From: Nocardiopsis flavescens
GTDB taxonomy: Bacteria > Actinomycetota > Actinomycetes > Streptosporangiales > Streptosporangiaceae
Length of the DNA stretch: 54,653 nt
Direction: 5' to 3'
NCBI RefSeq assembly: GCF_900141985.1
Contig: NZ_FQZK01000031.1
Span: forward strand, 1 to 54,653
Shown here in pieces: positions 33,340 to 41,388 of the stretch. The translations under genes and the position numbers were made by a program. Position 1 is the first letter of the stretch. Every line of letters begins with the position of its first letter. The notes under the pieces were generated by a model. That model made no database searches, had not been told where the DNA came from, and was given only the letters and a program-made list of their open reading frames with translations.

Positions 33340-33570
33340 TCAGGCCCGGTGGCGGGCGATGTCGCCGAACGCGCCGACGACGGCGCCCAGGGCGAACATC
33401 GACGCCTCGTCCTCGTCCATGTGGACCAGGCCCGCCGGGAGCAGCACCCGGTAGGGCCGGGGCTCGTGGGCGGGGAGGATCTCCAGGCCGTCGATGATCC
33501 CCTGCCCCTTCAGCATGAGAAGGGCCTCTTCGACCCTTCCCCTGCGGTCGCCGCGCGACCAGATCGACAT
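33340..33570 (-). CDS. Small conserved-looking protein, unknown function
   Basis: A 76-residue protein, MSIWSRGDRRGRVEEALLML at the start. Residues about 12-30 form a helix and are followed by short strands (GLEILPAHEPRPYRVLLPAGLVHM) and a C-terminal helix. The fold could be a small winged-helix-like or ligand-binding domain, but I have no family match. It has a GAGGG site ahead of the ATG and ordinary codon use. It faces the TetR-type gene, 22 bases apart. Confidence 0.55.
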   Translation of the reverse strand: MSIWSRGDRRGRVEEALLMLKGQGIIDGLEILPAHEPRPYRVLLPAGLVHMDEDEASMFALGAVVGAFGDIARHRA

Positions 33571-33776
33571 GGTTCAACCCTCACTACGGCCCGGGGCCGT
33601 CGCGGGCGGGTGCACACGGCGACGCGGTTCCCGTCCGGACGGGCCGACAACCCCAGTGATACCACCCGCGCACCCGGCGTACACACCCGGTCCGTATTCT
33701 CGCCCTTGTCCGGAATCGGCCAATGGCAGGCGTTCCGGGACGGTTCGGGGGCGGGCCGGGGCGCGGTCCCCGGGTA

Positions 33777-35516
33777 TCAGCCGGTGAGCGGGGTCATGTC
33801 GTTCCCGTGGACGTCGACGGCACCCACCTCGACCGGGGACGCGGGCGGTCCGTCGCCGCGCCGCGGGCCGGGGACCGCCAGCACGGGGCCCTCGCCGTCC
33901 TCCTCGACCGCGCCCGAAACCCGGACCTCGGCGGCCTCCCGGGACGCCGCCGCCAGGTAGTGCCACCGCTCGTCGGTGTCCTGCCACCAGGTGCCCGCCA
34001 CGATCTGGCGGTCCAGGTTGCTGCACTCCCAGCCGCCCCCGCCCTCCCCGGCCACCACGGTCTCCGTGCCCTCGTCGGTGGTCGCCACCAGCAGCGCGCG
34101 GGCCAGCCCGCCGCCGTCGCCGGTGCCGTAGCGCAGGCACACCCACCGGCCCGAACCGCCGCCGGGCAGGTCCTGCACGGCGAACTCCCACGCCGTCGCG
34201 GTGACGACCTGCTCGCGCGGGGGGCCGCCCGCGCAGGCGGCCTCGCCCCACAGCTCGAACCCGTTGCCGGGGTCCAGCACCTCGTGCGGGCCCAGGCGGC
34301 GGATCTCGGCGGGCGGCGGGGGCATGTAGCCCAGGTGGGCGGTGGCCGGGCCGCCCAGGTCGATCACCGTGTACGGCTGTCCGTGCGCCACCTCCGGCGC
34401 GCGCAGCCGCAGGACCGGACCGGTGCCGCAGTGCACGTCCCCGGCCAGGGGGGCGGTCACGCCGTCCTCGTCCCGCGCCACCTCGGACCACCCCTGCTCC
34501 GGTGCGCTCAGGGACGCCGACGCCGCCTCGGTGACCCACGGCGGCAGCAGGTAGCGCACCCCCTCGGCGCTCTCGGACAGGCGTACCGCGGGCCAGTTCG
34601 CCACCCCGTTCTCCGGCTCGGAGAACACCTCCACCTCCTCGGAGTCCCCGCTCCGGGTGTACCGGGCGGTCCAGGGGGTGTCGTGCAGCAGCACGACGTC
34701 GGCGCCGTCCACCCGTCCCGCGAACACCAGGCGCGGATCGCGCGGCGGACGCCCGTCGTGGGCGGTCCAGGCCGCGAGCGCGGCGTCGGCCAGCTCCCCG
34801 TCGCCCACGGCGCCGCCCCGGGCGGGCCAGGCGGTCAGGTCGAGCCGGAAGCTCTCCCGCCAGGCCTGCGGGTCGTCGGCGTAGGTCACCGAAACGGGCG
34901 CGGCCACGGGCGCGGAACGCTCCGGCCGCGACTCCGAGGAGGTCAGCGCCAGCGCGGCCAGCGCCAGGACCAGCAGTCCCGCGCCGGCCGCCGTGAGGGC
35001 GCCGCGGGCGGGCGGCGCGCCGCGTCCGCTGACCCGCACCACGGTGGGGTCGGGCGGGCGGTAGCCGCCGGGCACCGAGGCCGCCCGGCCGAGCGCCGCC
35101 TCCGGGTCGGCGGCCCCGGCCCGCCGCAGCAGGGCGGCGGCCTCCTCGGGGGCCAGCGCCTCCACCCGCAGCAGGGCGTACGCGGCGCGCGCCGCCGGGT
35201 CGAGCCCGTCCAGGGGCTCCAGCGCCCGCTCGAAGGGGCCCGGCCCGTCCACGGGGGAGACCCGCAGCCCGGCGGAGCCCCGCCGGGGCCGCGGCCGTCC
35301 GGTCCGCAGCGCCCGCCGCAGCACCCGCAGGCGCACCCGCGGGTACTCGTGCGCGCGCGGGCTGCGCCGCCCCCACGGCAGCGCTCCGGACACCAGGCGG
35401 TGCGCGCTCTGGAGCAGGTCGTGGACGGGCGGGCGGCCGGACAGCGTGAGCAGGGCCAGCAGCACGAGGTTGCGGTACGGGTCGCGGGGGAGGGGGTGTG
35501 CCTGGGGAGTGGGCAT
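33777..35516 (-). CDS. Membrane protein with sigma-region-4-like N-terminus and extracytoplasmic domain
   Basis: A 579-residue protein with three parts. Residues 1-150 are cytosolic and helical; the segment at about 100-147 (LDPAARAAYALLRVEALAPEEAAALL) resembles the LxPxxRxAxLLRxxEGLxxxEAAxxL start of sigma-70 region 4. One membrane helix follows (about 172-193), then about 385 residues outside the cell, Trp-rich and probably beta-rich. This layout suggests a one-piece signal-transducing membrane protein; I know no characterised member. The start is the ATG at 35516 behind GAGGAG. A 72-bp element repeated upstream of the ECF sigma gene begins 24 bases upstream. Confidence 0.78.
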   Translation of the reverse strand: MPTPQAHPLPRDPYRNLVLLALLTLSGRPPVHDLLQSAHRLVSGALPWGRRSPRAHEYPRVRLRVLRRALRTGRPRPRRGSAGLRVSPVDGPGPFERALEPLDGLDPAARAAYALLRVEALAPEEAAALLRRAGAADPEAALGRAASVPGGYRPPDPTVVRVSGRGAPPARGALTAAGAGLLVLALAALALTSSESRPERSAPVAAPVSVTYADDPQAWRESFRLDLTAWPARGGAVGDGELADAALAAWTAHDGRPPRDPRLVFAGRVDGADVVLLHDTPWTARYTRSGDSEEVEVFSEPENGVANWPAVRLSESAEGVRYLLPPWVTEAASASLSAPEQGWSEVARDEDGVTAPLAGDVHCGTGPVLRLRAPEVAHGQPYTVIDLGGPATAHLGYMPPPPAEIRRLGPHEVLDPGNGFELWGEAACAGGPPREQVVTATAWEFAVQDLPGGGSGRWVCLRYGTGDGGGLARALLVATTDEGTETVVAGEGGGGWECSNLDRQIVAGTWWQDTDERWHYLAAASREAAEVRVSGAVEEDGEGPVLAVPGPRRGDGPPASPVEVGAVDVHGNDMTPLTG

Positions 35517-36220
35517 CGTGGCTCCTCGGGGATCTTTCCGAGCGAGCCTAGGGAAACCGGGGCGGGTTCACCCGGCGAACGCCGATACCCGCCCCCTATG
35601 TCCCGAAAGTCCCCTCCACCAGGCGTTCCCGGCCCTGCGGCCGGGCTGCCCGGACCCCGGCGAACCGGTGGATCCCCGGGAGGGCGCCGCGACGGGCGTC
35701 CGGCGCCCGCTGGACTTCGCGGTCGGGAGGTTCCGCCGAGAGCGTTCCGGCGCGGTTCGAAGCCGTTCGGAGCCGTCCCGGGAGGTTCCCGTCTCCCAGA
35801 AATCTCCCACCGGGGGATGGGAGACCGGTGTCTCCCGGCACCCGCTCCACGGCTTCGGACCACCCGCCGCTCCCGGTCTCCCCACGAGAACGGAGACCTC
35901 GGAAGGGAACCCTCCCGGTGGTCACGGAAGGCGACCACCGCCGCGGTGGTGTCCTCCCCGCACAGGGAGGGACTCGCGCTGCGCCACGGCGGACCCCCAT
36001 GGCGTGCGGTGCTGTTCCCGCTGTCGGGGGACGACAGGACCGTCGGCGCGTCTCCGGCCCCGCCGGGCCGGGTCCGTCCGTCGGCGGCACCGCCGGGGCG
36101 GCGGCCGGTCGCGATTTTACCCGGACTTGGTGACTCCGGGTGAACGCGGGGGCGCGGGTGGACGTATGGACGGTCGTCCGCGAACGGTTCGCGGCCGGTG
36201 ACACGGGGGGATTCCAGTAC
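35517..36220. other. 704-base non-coding gap between divergent genes
   Basis: No convincing gene on either strand. It contains the first 72-bp repeat copy (35540-35611) and a set of competing stems. TGGGAGAC (35818-35825) can pair with GTCTCCCA (35791-35798); its first seven bases can instead pair with TCTCCCA (35803-35809), and a further GTCTCCC lies at 35830-35836. The rest shows nothing I can name. Confidence 0.55.
35540..35611 (-). repeat. 72-bp non-coding element, copy 1
   Basis: It differs from the copy at 38334-38405 at five positions in 72 and has the same orientation. It can fold with GGGGCGGGT and ACCCGCCCC as outer arms and CGGCG/CGCCG as inner arms. Read on the minus strand it ends with TAGGCT (35545-35550), a possible -10, 28 bases ahead of the sigma-like membrane protein gene. 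Confidence 0.75.
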
Positions 36221-36820
36221 ATGAGGACAGCGACGAGGCGGATCACGGCCGGAGCGTACGCGGTGGCGGTCGCCGGGCTACTGGCCGCGGTGCCCGGGAC
36301 GGCCGCGCACGCCGGTGAGGGGGTCCCCGAACCGCGCGCGTTCACCAGTGAGTTCTGGGTCGAGGCCACCCCCGACATGGTGATCGACGGCCAGGGGAAC
36401 CCCGTCCCCGGCGAGCGCGGAGCGTCGGGCACGTTCGAGTTCCGGCTCAACAGCCACAAGGACGTCATCTGCTACGACATCGCGTTCACCGGTGTCACCC
36501 CGCCCTACCAGAGCCCCGCCAGGACCGCCACGCACATCCACCAGGCCGGCGGCGGCGAGTTCGGTCCGCCGCGCCTGGCGTTCCCGGACCCCCGGGACGA
36601 CGGCCGCGGAACCCTGCGCAGCTCCGGCTGCATGCAGGGGCCGTTCACCACCGGTCTGACGGGTCCCGACGGCAACGACACCGGCACGGGCTTCACCGTG
36701 GCCCAGATCGAGGACGACCCGTCGAGCTTCTACGCCGACACCCACACCGCCGCCTTCCCGGCCGGGGCGATCCGCGGCCAGCTCGTGGACGCGGACCGCG
36801 GGTACGCCAAGCCCTGGTAG
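36221..36820 (+). CDS. Secreted CHRD-domain protein
   Basis: A 199-residue protein with a Sec signal peptide (RRITAGAYAVAVAGLLAAVPGTAAHA, cleavage near residue 31). The CHRD domain follows: GTFEFRLNSHKDVICYDIAFTGV, ATHIHQAGGGEFGPPRLAF, and a closing AFPAGAIRGQL, matching the family consensus THIHxGxxGxxGP and FPxGxIRGQL. CHRD domains occur in chordin and in many bacterial exported proteins of unknown role. I chose the ATG at 36221 because it places the signal peptide at the N-terminus; an in-frame GTG at 36140 would bury it. The gene is convergent with the anti-sigma gene. Confidence 0.88.
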   Translation: MRTATRRITAGAYAVAVAGLLAAVPGTAAHAGEGVPEPRAFTSEFWVEATPDMVIDGQGNPVPGERGASGTFEFRLNSHKDVICYDIAFTGVTPPYQSPARTATHIHQAGGGEFGPPRLAFPDPRDDGRGTLRSSGCMQGPFTTGLTGPDGNDTGTGFTVAQIEDDPSSFYADTHTAAFPAGAIRGQLVDADRGYAKPW

Positions 36821-36843
36821 AACGGCCGGATGACGATGGCGGT

Positions 36844-36879
36844 GCCGCGGCGGCCCCTCGGGGGCGGGGTCGCCGCGGC
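36844..36879. terminator. Hairpin between convergent CHRD and anti-sigma genes
   Basis: GCCGCGGCG (36844-36852) pairs with CGCCGCGGC (36871-36879), enclosing GCCCC and GGGGC arms. It is placed to end transcription from both sides. Confidence 0.6.
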
Positions 36880-36912
36880 GCCTCCCCGCCCCCGGCCGGT
36901 GCGCCGAATCCT

Positions 36913-37578
36913 TCAGAACGAGGAGCTGACCACGGGTTCGCCGCTCTCGTCGGTGATCTCGAAGCCCACCGCGTCCTGCCGGAGCAGGGCGCTGTTGAGG
37001 TTGCACACCATCCGGTCGCCCCCCACCCCCACGAACTCGCCCGCGGGGTGGGCGGTCCCCGACCCGTCGAAGAGGGTGGCCCGGTAGGTCCGCCCCTCCC
37101 GGAAACCGGTGCCGGTCAGCCGGATCTCCACGCCCCACGTGTGCGGGACCAGCTCCGCCTCCGCGCTGATCCCGTCGTCGTGCGCCGTGGTGGCCACCCC
37201 CTCCAGCGGTACCGGGGCCGGGACGAACGCGGCGTGCCAGGCGGCGGCGCCGGCACCGAACCCCACGAGCAGGGCGGCGGCGCAGGCGGCCACGGGGCCG
37301 CGGATCCGCCAGGCGCGCGCTCGCGCCGGGCGTTCGGCGCGCACGCCCGCCAGGATGCGTTCACCCAGCTCCGGCGGTGGCTCCGGGAGCGCGGAAGCCC
37401 GGTCGGGGTCGGCCAGGGGCAGGAGTTCGGCCGCGGGGGCGACGAAGCCGAGTTCGGCCCGGCAGGCGGCACAGCCGTCCAGGTGGGCGGAGACGGCCGC
37501 ACGCCGGCCGGGTTCGAGCATGTCCAGGGCGTACGCGCCCAGGAGGTCGCGCATCCCGCCGTGAGAGTCGCCGCTCAT
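36913..37578 (-). CDS. Zinc-finger anti-sigma factor (RskA-like)
   Basis: A 221-residue membrane protein. The N-terminal part carries the anti-sigma zinc-finger motif H32-x3-C36-x2-C39 (HLDGCAACR) in a helical domain that would clamp the sigma factor. One membrane helix is at about 94-116. The outer domain resembles RskA C-termini (TYRATLFDGSGTAHPAGEFVG). Its ATG overlaps the sigma factor stop by four bases (ATGA), the usual arrangement for a coupled sigma/anti-sigma pair. Release would normally require regulated proteolysis or a redox or zinc change; nothing in the sequence identifies the signal. Confidence 0.92.
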   Translation of the reverse strand: MSGDSHGGMRDLLGAYALDMLEPGRRAAVSAHLDGCAACRAELGFVAPAAELLPLADPDRASALPEPPPELGERILAGVRAERPARARAWRIRGPVAACAAALLVGFGAGAAAWHAAFVPAPVPLEGVATTAHDDGISAEAELVPHTWGVEIRLTGTGFREGRTYRATLFDGSGTAHPAGEFVGVGGDRMVCNLNSALLRQDAVGFEITDESGEPVVSSSF

Positions 37579-38156
37579 CGGTCCACCCCCATCTCGTCCA
37601 TGACCGTGCGCAGGGCCCTGAGCCCGTAGAAGAGCCTGCTGCGCAGCGTGCCGACCGGGATGCCCTGCTCGGCGGCGACCTCGGCGTGGGGGCGGCCCCG
37701 CAGGTAGGTCTCCACCAGGGCGGACCGGTGCTCGCGGCTGATCCGCTGGAGCGCCTCCTCCACGAGCCAGGACCGCGTCACCTGTTCGTCGAGGCCGTCC
37801 CCGGCGGGCGGCCGGTCCGGGAGCCCCCCGTTCCCGGTCGGCGCCATGGGCAGCGGGCGCCTGGCGGCACGGCGGAGCTCGTCGACCAGGACGTTCCGGG
37901 CGATGGCGAACAACCAGACCCGCAGGCCGGCGAGTTCGGGATCGAACCGGTCCGCCGCGCGCCAAGCGCGCAGGAACACCTCCTGCACGGCGTCCTGCGC
38001 CGCCACGGGGTCGTTCAGCTGGCGCAGTGCGAACCGGTACAGCTCGGGGCCGTGCGCGCTGTAGGCCGCCCGGACCCCGCTCTCATCGCACAGGTTCGGC
38101 TCGGGTCCGCCCTCGTCGGCTCCGTCCCGACGGCGCCGTCGAAACGCACGGCCCAT
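37575..38156 (-). CDS. ECF sigma factor (RpoE-type, SigK-like)
   Basis: A 193-residue sigma factor. Region 2 spans about 28-98 (YRFALRQLNDPVAAQDAVQEVFLRAWRAADRF, then RVWLFAIARNVLVDELRR). Region 4 spans about 132-187 (RISREHRSALVETYLRGRPHAEVAAEQGIPVGTLRSRLFYGLRAL). It is paired with an RskA-like anti-sigma factor by a four-base overlap. The ATG at 38156 gives the usual length; an upstream in-frame GTG would add about 60 low-complexity residues and is unlikely. The second 72-bp element lies 178 bases upstream in the same relative orientation as the copy ahead of the sigma-like membrane protein. Confidence 0.95.
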   Translation of the reverse strand: MGRAFRRRRRDGADEGGPEPNLCDESGVRAAYSAHGPELYRFALRQLNDPVAAQDAVQEVFLRAWRAADRFDPELAGLRVWLFAIARNVLVDELRRAARRPLPMAPTGNGGLPDRPPAGDGLDEQVTRSWLVEEALQRISREHRSALVETYLRGRPHAEVAAEQGIPVGTLRSRLFYGLRALRTVMDEMGVDR

Positions 38157-38458
38157 GCGTCCCCCGTCCCAGTTCACCAGCGGACCCTCCGGAGGTCGGG
38201 TGTCGGATCCCGTCCACCGCACACGGGTGCGCGGTGTCCACCGTTCGCGCGAGGCGGAGCGGGAGAGGCCCGGTCGCGGGCCTGGGATCCGCCGCCCCCG
38301 GGGAGCGGGCACCGCGGCCCCCGGGCTCCTTGCGAGCGAGCCTAGGGAAACCGGGGCGGGTCCGCCCGGGGAACGCCGATACCCGCCGCCTATGTCCCGA
38401 AGGTCGCCTCCCTCCGCCCGGCCCCGGCCCCCGCGCCCGCCCGGATACGCTTGCCGGT
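38157..38458. other. 302-base gap between sigma factor and DUF1707 gene
   Basis: It holds the second 72-bp repeat (38334-38405) and a possible -10 TACGCT (38446-38451) eight bases ahead of the DUF1707 GTG. No gene is seen. Confidence 0.5.
38334..38405 (-). repeat. 72-bp non-coding element, copy 2
   Basis: About 93% identical to the copy at 35540-35611. The TAGGCT hexamer is kept (38339-38344 on the minus strand). The outer arms GGCGGGT and ACCCGCC are kept; the inner stem is weaker than in copy 1. Confidence 0.75.
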
Positions 38459-39073
38459 GTGAACGACAGCGAAGCCCCTCTCCCCGCGCACCCCGCTCCG
38501 GCCGCAGGGATGCGCGCCTCCCACCACGACCGGGACGCGGTGGTGGACCTCCTCCGCGACGCGGCGGCCGAAGGACGCATCGACCACGAGGAGCTGGACG
38601 AACGCCTGGAGCGGGCGCTGACGTCCAGGACCCGCGCCGAGCTGGCCGCACTGACCGTCGACCTGCCCGCGCCGCCGGACTCGGGGCCGGCGCTGCCGCC
38701 GCTGGTGCTCAAGGGCGGGCTGAGCGGTGCCACGCGCGGCCCCGGGCAGTGGGAGACCCCGGCCCACGTGATCGCCCGCGGCGGCGTGGGCGGCGTGAAG
38801 ATCGACTTCAGCCGGGTCCGGACCCGGCTGCCGGAGGTCCTGGTGGAGGCCTACGGGGAGACCTCCGGTGTCACGGTCGTCATCCCCGACGGCTGGGCCG
38901 CTGACACCGCGGGCATGGACCCCGGCACCGGCGGGCTCAGGAACGGCACCACCCCCGACCGCCTCCCGGGGACCCCGCTGATCCGGCTCACCGGGTCCGG
39001 CGGCCTGGGAGGGGTGGAGATCCGCCACCCCGACCGCAAGGAACGGCGCAGGCTGGACGACAACCCGGCCTAG
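38459..39073 (+). CDS. DUF1707-domain protein
   Basis: A 204-residue protein. Residues about 18-68 are the actinobacterial DUF1707 domain (MRASHHDRDAVVDLLRDAAAEGRIDHEELDERLERALTSRTRAELAAL), a SHOCT-like helical module. Residues about 85-195 form a beta-rich domain (VIARGGVGGVKIDFSRV ... VVIPDGWAADTAGM) resembling the LiaF-type C-terminal domain found in membrane-stress proteins. There is no membrane helix. The GTG at 38459 has no ribosome binding site, while TACGCT lies eight bases ahead, so the mRNA may be leaderless. Confidence 0.87.
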   Translation: MNDSEAPLPAHPAPAAGMRASHHDRDAVVDLLRDAAAEGRIDHEELDERLERALTSRTRAELAALTVDLPAPPDSGPALPPLVLKGGLSGATRGPGQWETPAHVIARGGVGGVKIDFSRVRTRLPEVLVEAYGETSGVTVVIPDGWAADTAGMDPGTGGLRNGTTPDRLPGTPLIRLTGSGGLGGVEIRHPDRKERRRLDDNPA

Positions 39074-39109
39074 GTGTATTGACCTGAGAGGTTAGGTACG
39101 CGGGAAGCA

Positions 39110-39136
39110 GGCCGGCCCCGGCCGCCGGGGCCGGCC
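39110..39136. terminator. Terminator between convergent genes
   Basis: GGCCGGCCCCGG and CCGGGGCCGGCC form a perfect 12-bp stem with a 3-base loop, between the DUF1707 gene and the FMN reductase gene. Confidence 0.8.
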
Positions 39137-39174
39137 CGGTGCACCCGGGCGGGGTCACCGCGGCGCCGGACGGG

Positions 39175-39747
39175 TCACACGGTGACCTTCGCCTTCTCGG
39201 CGTAGCGGTCGACGAGCGCGGTGAACGCGTCGAGGTAGCCGCGCAGGAACGCCGCCGTCGTCTCGTCGGTGACCTCCCCCTCCTCGGTGAACAGCCCGGG
39301 GGTGGACTGGATGAAGCCCTCGGGCTGGCCGAGGGTCGGCGCGTTGAAGTGGCTCAGGACGGCCTTGAGGTGCTGCTGGGCGAGAGCGGTCCCGATGGCG
39401 CCGCCGGAGGTGCCGATCACCGCGGTCGGCTTTCCGTTGAAGGAGTTCTGGCCGTAGGGGCGCGAGGACCAGTCCAGGGCGTTCTTCAGCACGCCGGGGA
39501 TGGACCGGCTGTACTCGGGGGTGACGATGACGACGCCGTCGACGTCGGCGATGCCCTGCTTGAAATCACGGGCGACCTGCGGGAAGTCCGCGTCGTGGTC
39601 GGGGGAGTAGTGCGGCAGGTCCCGGATGGGGATCTCGACGAGGGTCACGTCCTCGGGGGCCAGGCGCTCCAGGGCCCGGGCCAGGCGCCTGTTGATCGAC
39701 GTCGAGGAGATGCTGCCGACGATGTAGCCGATGGTGCGGGCTGTCAT
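39175..39747 (-). CDS. NADPH-dependent FMN reductase
   Basis: A 190-residue flavodoxin-like enzyme. The N-terminal phosphate-binding loop is GSISSTSINRRLARAL. The family core GVVIVTPEYSRSIPGVLKNALDWSSRP is present, with the second loop IGTSGGAIGTALAQQHL. Members reduce FMN, quinones or azo compounds with NAD(P)H in the cytosol. The start is supported by GGAGG. It stands alone on the minus strand, about 200 bases downstream of the HEPN-like gene; no redox regulator is adjacent. Confidence 0.93.
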   Translation of the reverse strand: MTARTIGYIVGSISSTSINRRLARALERLAPEDVTLVEIPIRDLPHYSPDHDADFPQVARDFKQGIADVDGVVIVTPEYSRSIPGVLKNALDWSSRPYGQNSFNGKPTAVIGTSGGAIGTALAQQHLKAVLSHFNAPTLGQPEGFIQSTPGLFTEEGEVTDETTAAFLRGYLDAFTALVDRYAEKAKVTV

Positions 39748-39946
39748 GGATTCCTCCGGGGAGCGTGCTGCGGTCGTGGCGAACGGTCGGCGTGGATACG
39801 CCGCGTGGCCAGAGGGAACCCGCCCGGGCCCGGTCCTATTCCATGTTTTTCCGATCGGGAAGGGATGTGTTGTGGATCTCAGGGGGTCGGGAGGTGGCCG
39901 GGCGCCCCGGGCCGGTGCCCCGGGTGCCCGCGCGGGCCCGGGGCCG

Positions 39947-40807
39947 TCACCTGCCCGGGGTGTCCCCGGCGCCGTCCAGCGGGCGGCCCGTGAAGCCCGC
40001 GAGATCCAGCTCGAAGCCGTCCAGGGCCAGGTCGCACACACGGCAGCCGAAGTGCCGGGGATCGAACCAGGAGCCGGACCCGTCCCGGCGGTCGCGCCCG
40101 CCGGCCACACCCAGGGAACCACAGGCCGGGCAGCGGGCCGCGGCGGACACGGGCCCGTGCCCGGAGACGGGGAGCGCCTCCAGGGAGGCGATCGTCCGGC
40201 TCCTCTGCTCCCGGGTGAGCCCGGAGACCTTCTCCTCGAAGTCCCTCGCGGCGTTGCGGACCTTCTCCTCGTAGCGAAGGACGATTTCCGCCTCCGCCTC
40301 TTCGAGAATGAGGCGGGAAAGGGCCGCGTGATCGCCCCAGAACCCTTCTCTTTCCTTCGAGAGTTCGTCCAGGATTTCGTTGATGTACCCGATCCCCGAA
40401 GCCAGTATCTCTTTCGGGTCCGCCTCCCGGTCCCACATTCCCAGGTGGGTGATGCCGTTGCGGGCCTCCCTGAGCATCCGTGTGGAGCCCGACGCCGCAC
40501 CGGGCCTCCCGAGCAGCTCGGCGACCCTGGCGGCCGCGGTCTCCCCGGCGGCGGTACGAATGTCGGAGATCTGCTTCGAGGCCCTTTCGCCGTTCCCGCT
40601 GAGGACCAGGAGGTCGTCGGTCGTCGGTATCGCCGGAGCGAGGAGTACGGGGGAGATGGAGGCCAGGTAGGCCTTGGACGCGTGCTCTGCGGCCACCCCC
40701 ATGTGGTGAACGGAAAAGGCGTGGTCGGGCGGGGTTGAAATGTGCGATTCAAGCGAACCGGCGGCCCATCGCCGAGCCGATTCCAGCAGGTGGTCGGTCA
40801 GGTTCAT
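39947..40807 (-). CDS. HEPN-like protein with C-terminal zinc ribbon
   Basis: A 286-residue, mostly helical protein. Residues about 33-56 (VHHMGVAAEHASKAYLASI) and 108-127 (STRMLREARNGITHLGMWD) look like the two long helices of a HEPN domain. R116-NGIT-H121 fits the RxxxxH (RN..H) active-site motif of HEPN ribonucleases. A charged helical stretch (150-210) leads to a zinc ribbon, CPAC (226-229) and CRVC (255-258). There is no ribosome binding site. TATCGT (minus strand of 40814-40819) lies six bases ahead of the ATG, so the mRNA may be leaderless. Base use is less GC-biased than its neighbours, suggesting transfer. No antitoxin partner is evident. The HEPN call is an inference from motifs. 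Confidence 0.65.
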   Translation of the reverse strand: MNLTDHLLESARRWAAGSLESHISTPPDHAFSVHHMGVAAEHASKAYLASISPVLLAPAIPTTDDLLVLSGNGERASKQISDIRTAAGETAAARVAELLGRPGAASGSTRMLREARNGITHLGMWDREADPKEILASGIGYINEILDELSKEREGFWGDHAALSRLILEEAEAEIVLRYEEKVRNAARDFEEKVSGLTREQRSRTIASLEALPVSGHGPVSAAARCPACGSLGVAGGRDRRDGSGSWFDPRHFGCRVCDLALDGFELDLAGFTGRPLDGAGDTPGR

Positions 40808-41388
40808 GGGCGAACGATACCCAGCCGGCCATTCTCGAAGCCGTTCCCTTTCGGCGGCAGGCGTGTCCCGGCCCCCAGCGCGGAGCGGGAGCGCCGCAGG
40901 GCCTGTTCGGGTGCCCCCGGGGCCGCAGGCTCGGACCGGGCCCTCCGGGGCGTTCCGTCACCCGGGGCGGGTGAACCGCTCCGAGGAGGGTAGGGCGGCG
41001 GTGTCCCTCCCCGCGGGGGGAGGGCGGAGCGCAGGGAGGCGGTGAGGACGCGCATCGGGATCCGGATCCCGGACCGCGCCGGGAGCGGTGCGGCCGTTCT
41101 CCCCGCCCTGCGGTCCGCGGAGTGCCCCGCGGCGGCTCCCGGGGCGTTCCCGGAAAAAATCCTCCGTCCCGGAGAACCCGGGAGCCCCATCCGCCATCGG
41201 ACCCTACGTAAAGGAGCCGAGAGCACACGAAGAGTTCCCAGGGATCGTCCTCGCAGACCTTCCGCGGACCCCGCCCCGGTTCTCCGCGGGGTCCCCGGGA
41301 ACGCGGGCGGTCCACCGACCGGCCGTGACCACACCGAACCTCCCCCGACATCCCCCCTCCCTCCCGACCGCGGAAAGAAAGGAACATC
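40808..41388. other. 581-base non-coding gap
   Basis: No gene is seen on either strand. It holds a stem of CCCTCCCC (41005-41012) with GGGGAGGG (41017-41024), the leaderless-type promoter of the HEPN-like gene at its left end, and presumably the promoter of the duplicated-domain protein at its right end (A+T-richer patch near 41150-41235, no clear hexamers). Confidence 0.5.

Noticed and set aside
37575..38330. A longer ECF sigma factor starting at an upstream GTG
   Set aside because: The added residues are low-complexity Arg/Pro/Gly, absent from sigma factors; the ATG at 38156 gives the normal length.
39074..39105. TTGACC followed by GAGAGGTTAGGT as a promoter
   Set aside because: It lies between two convergent genes, just ahead of a terminator, so it has no gene to serve.
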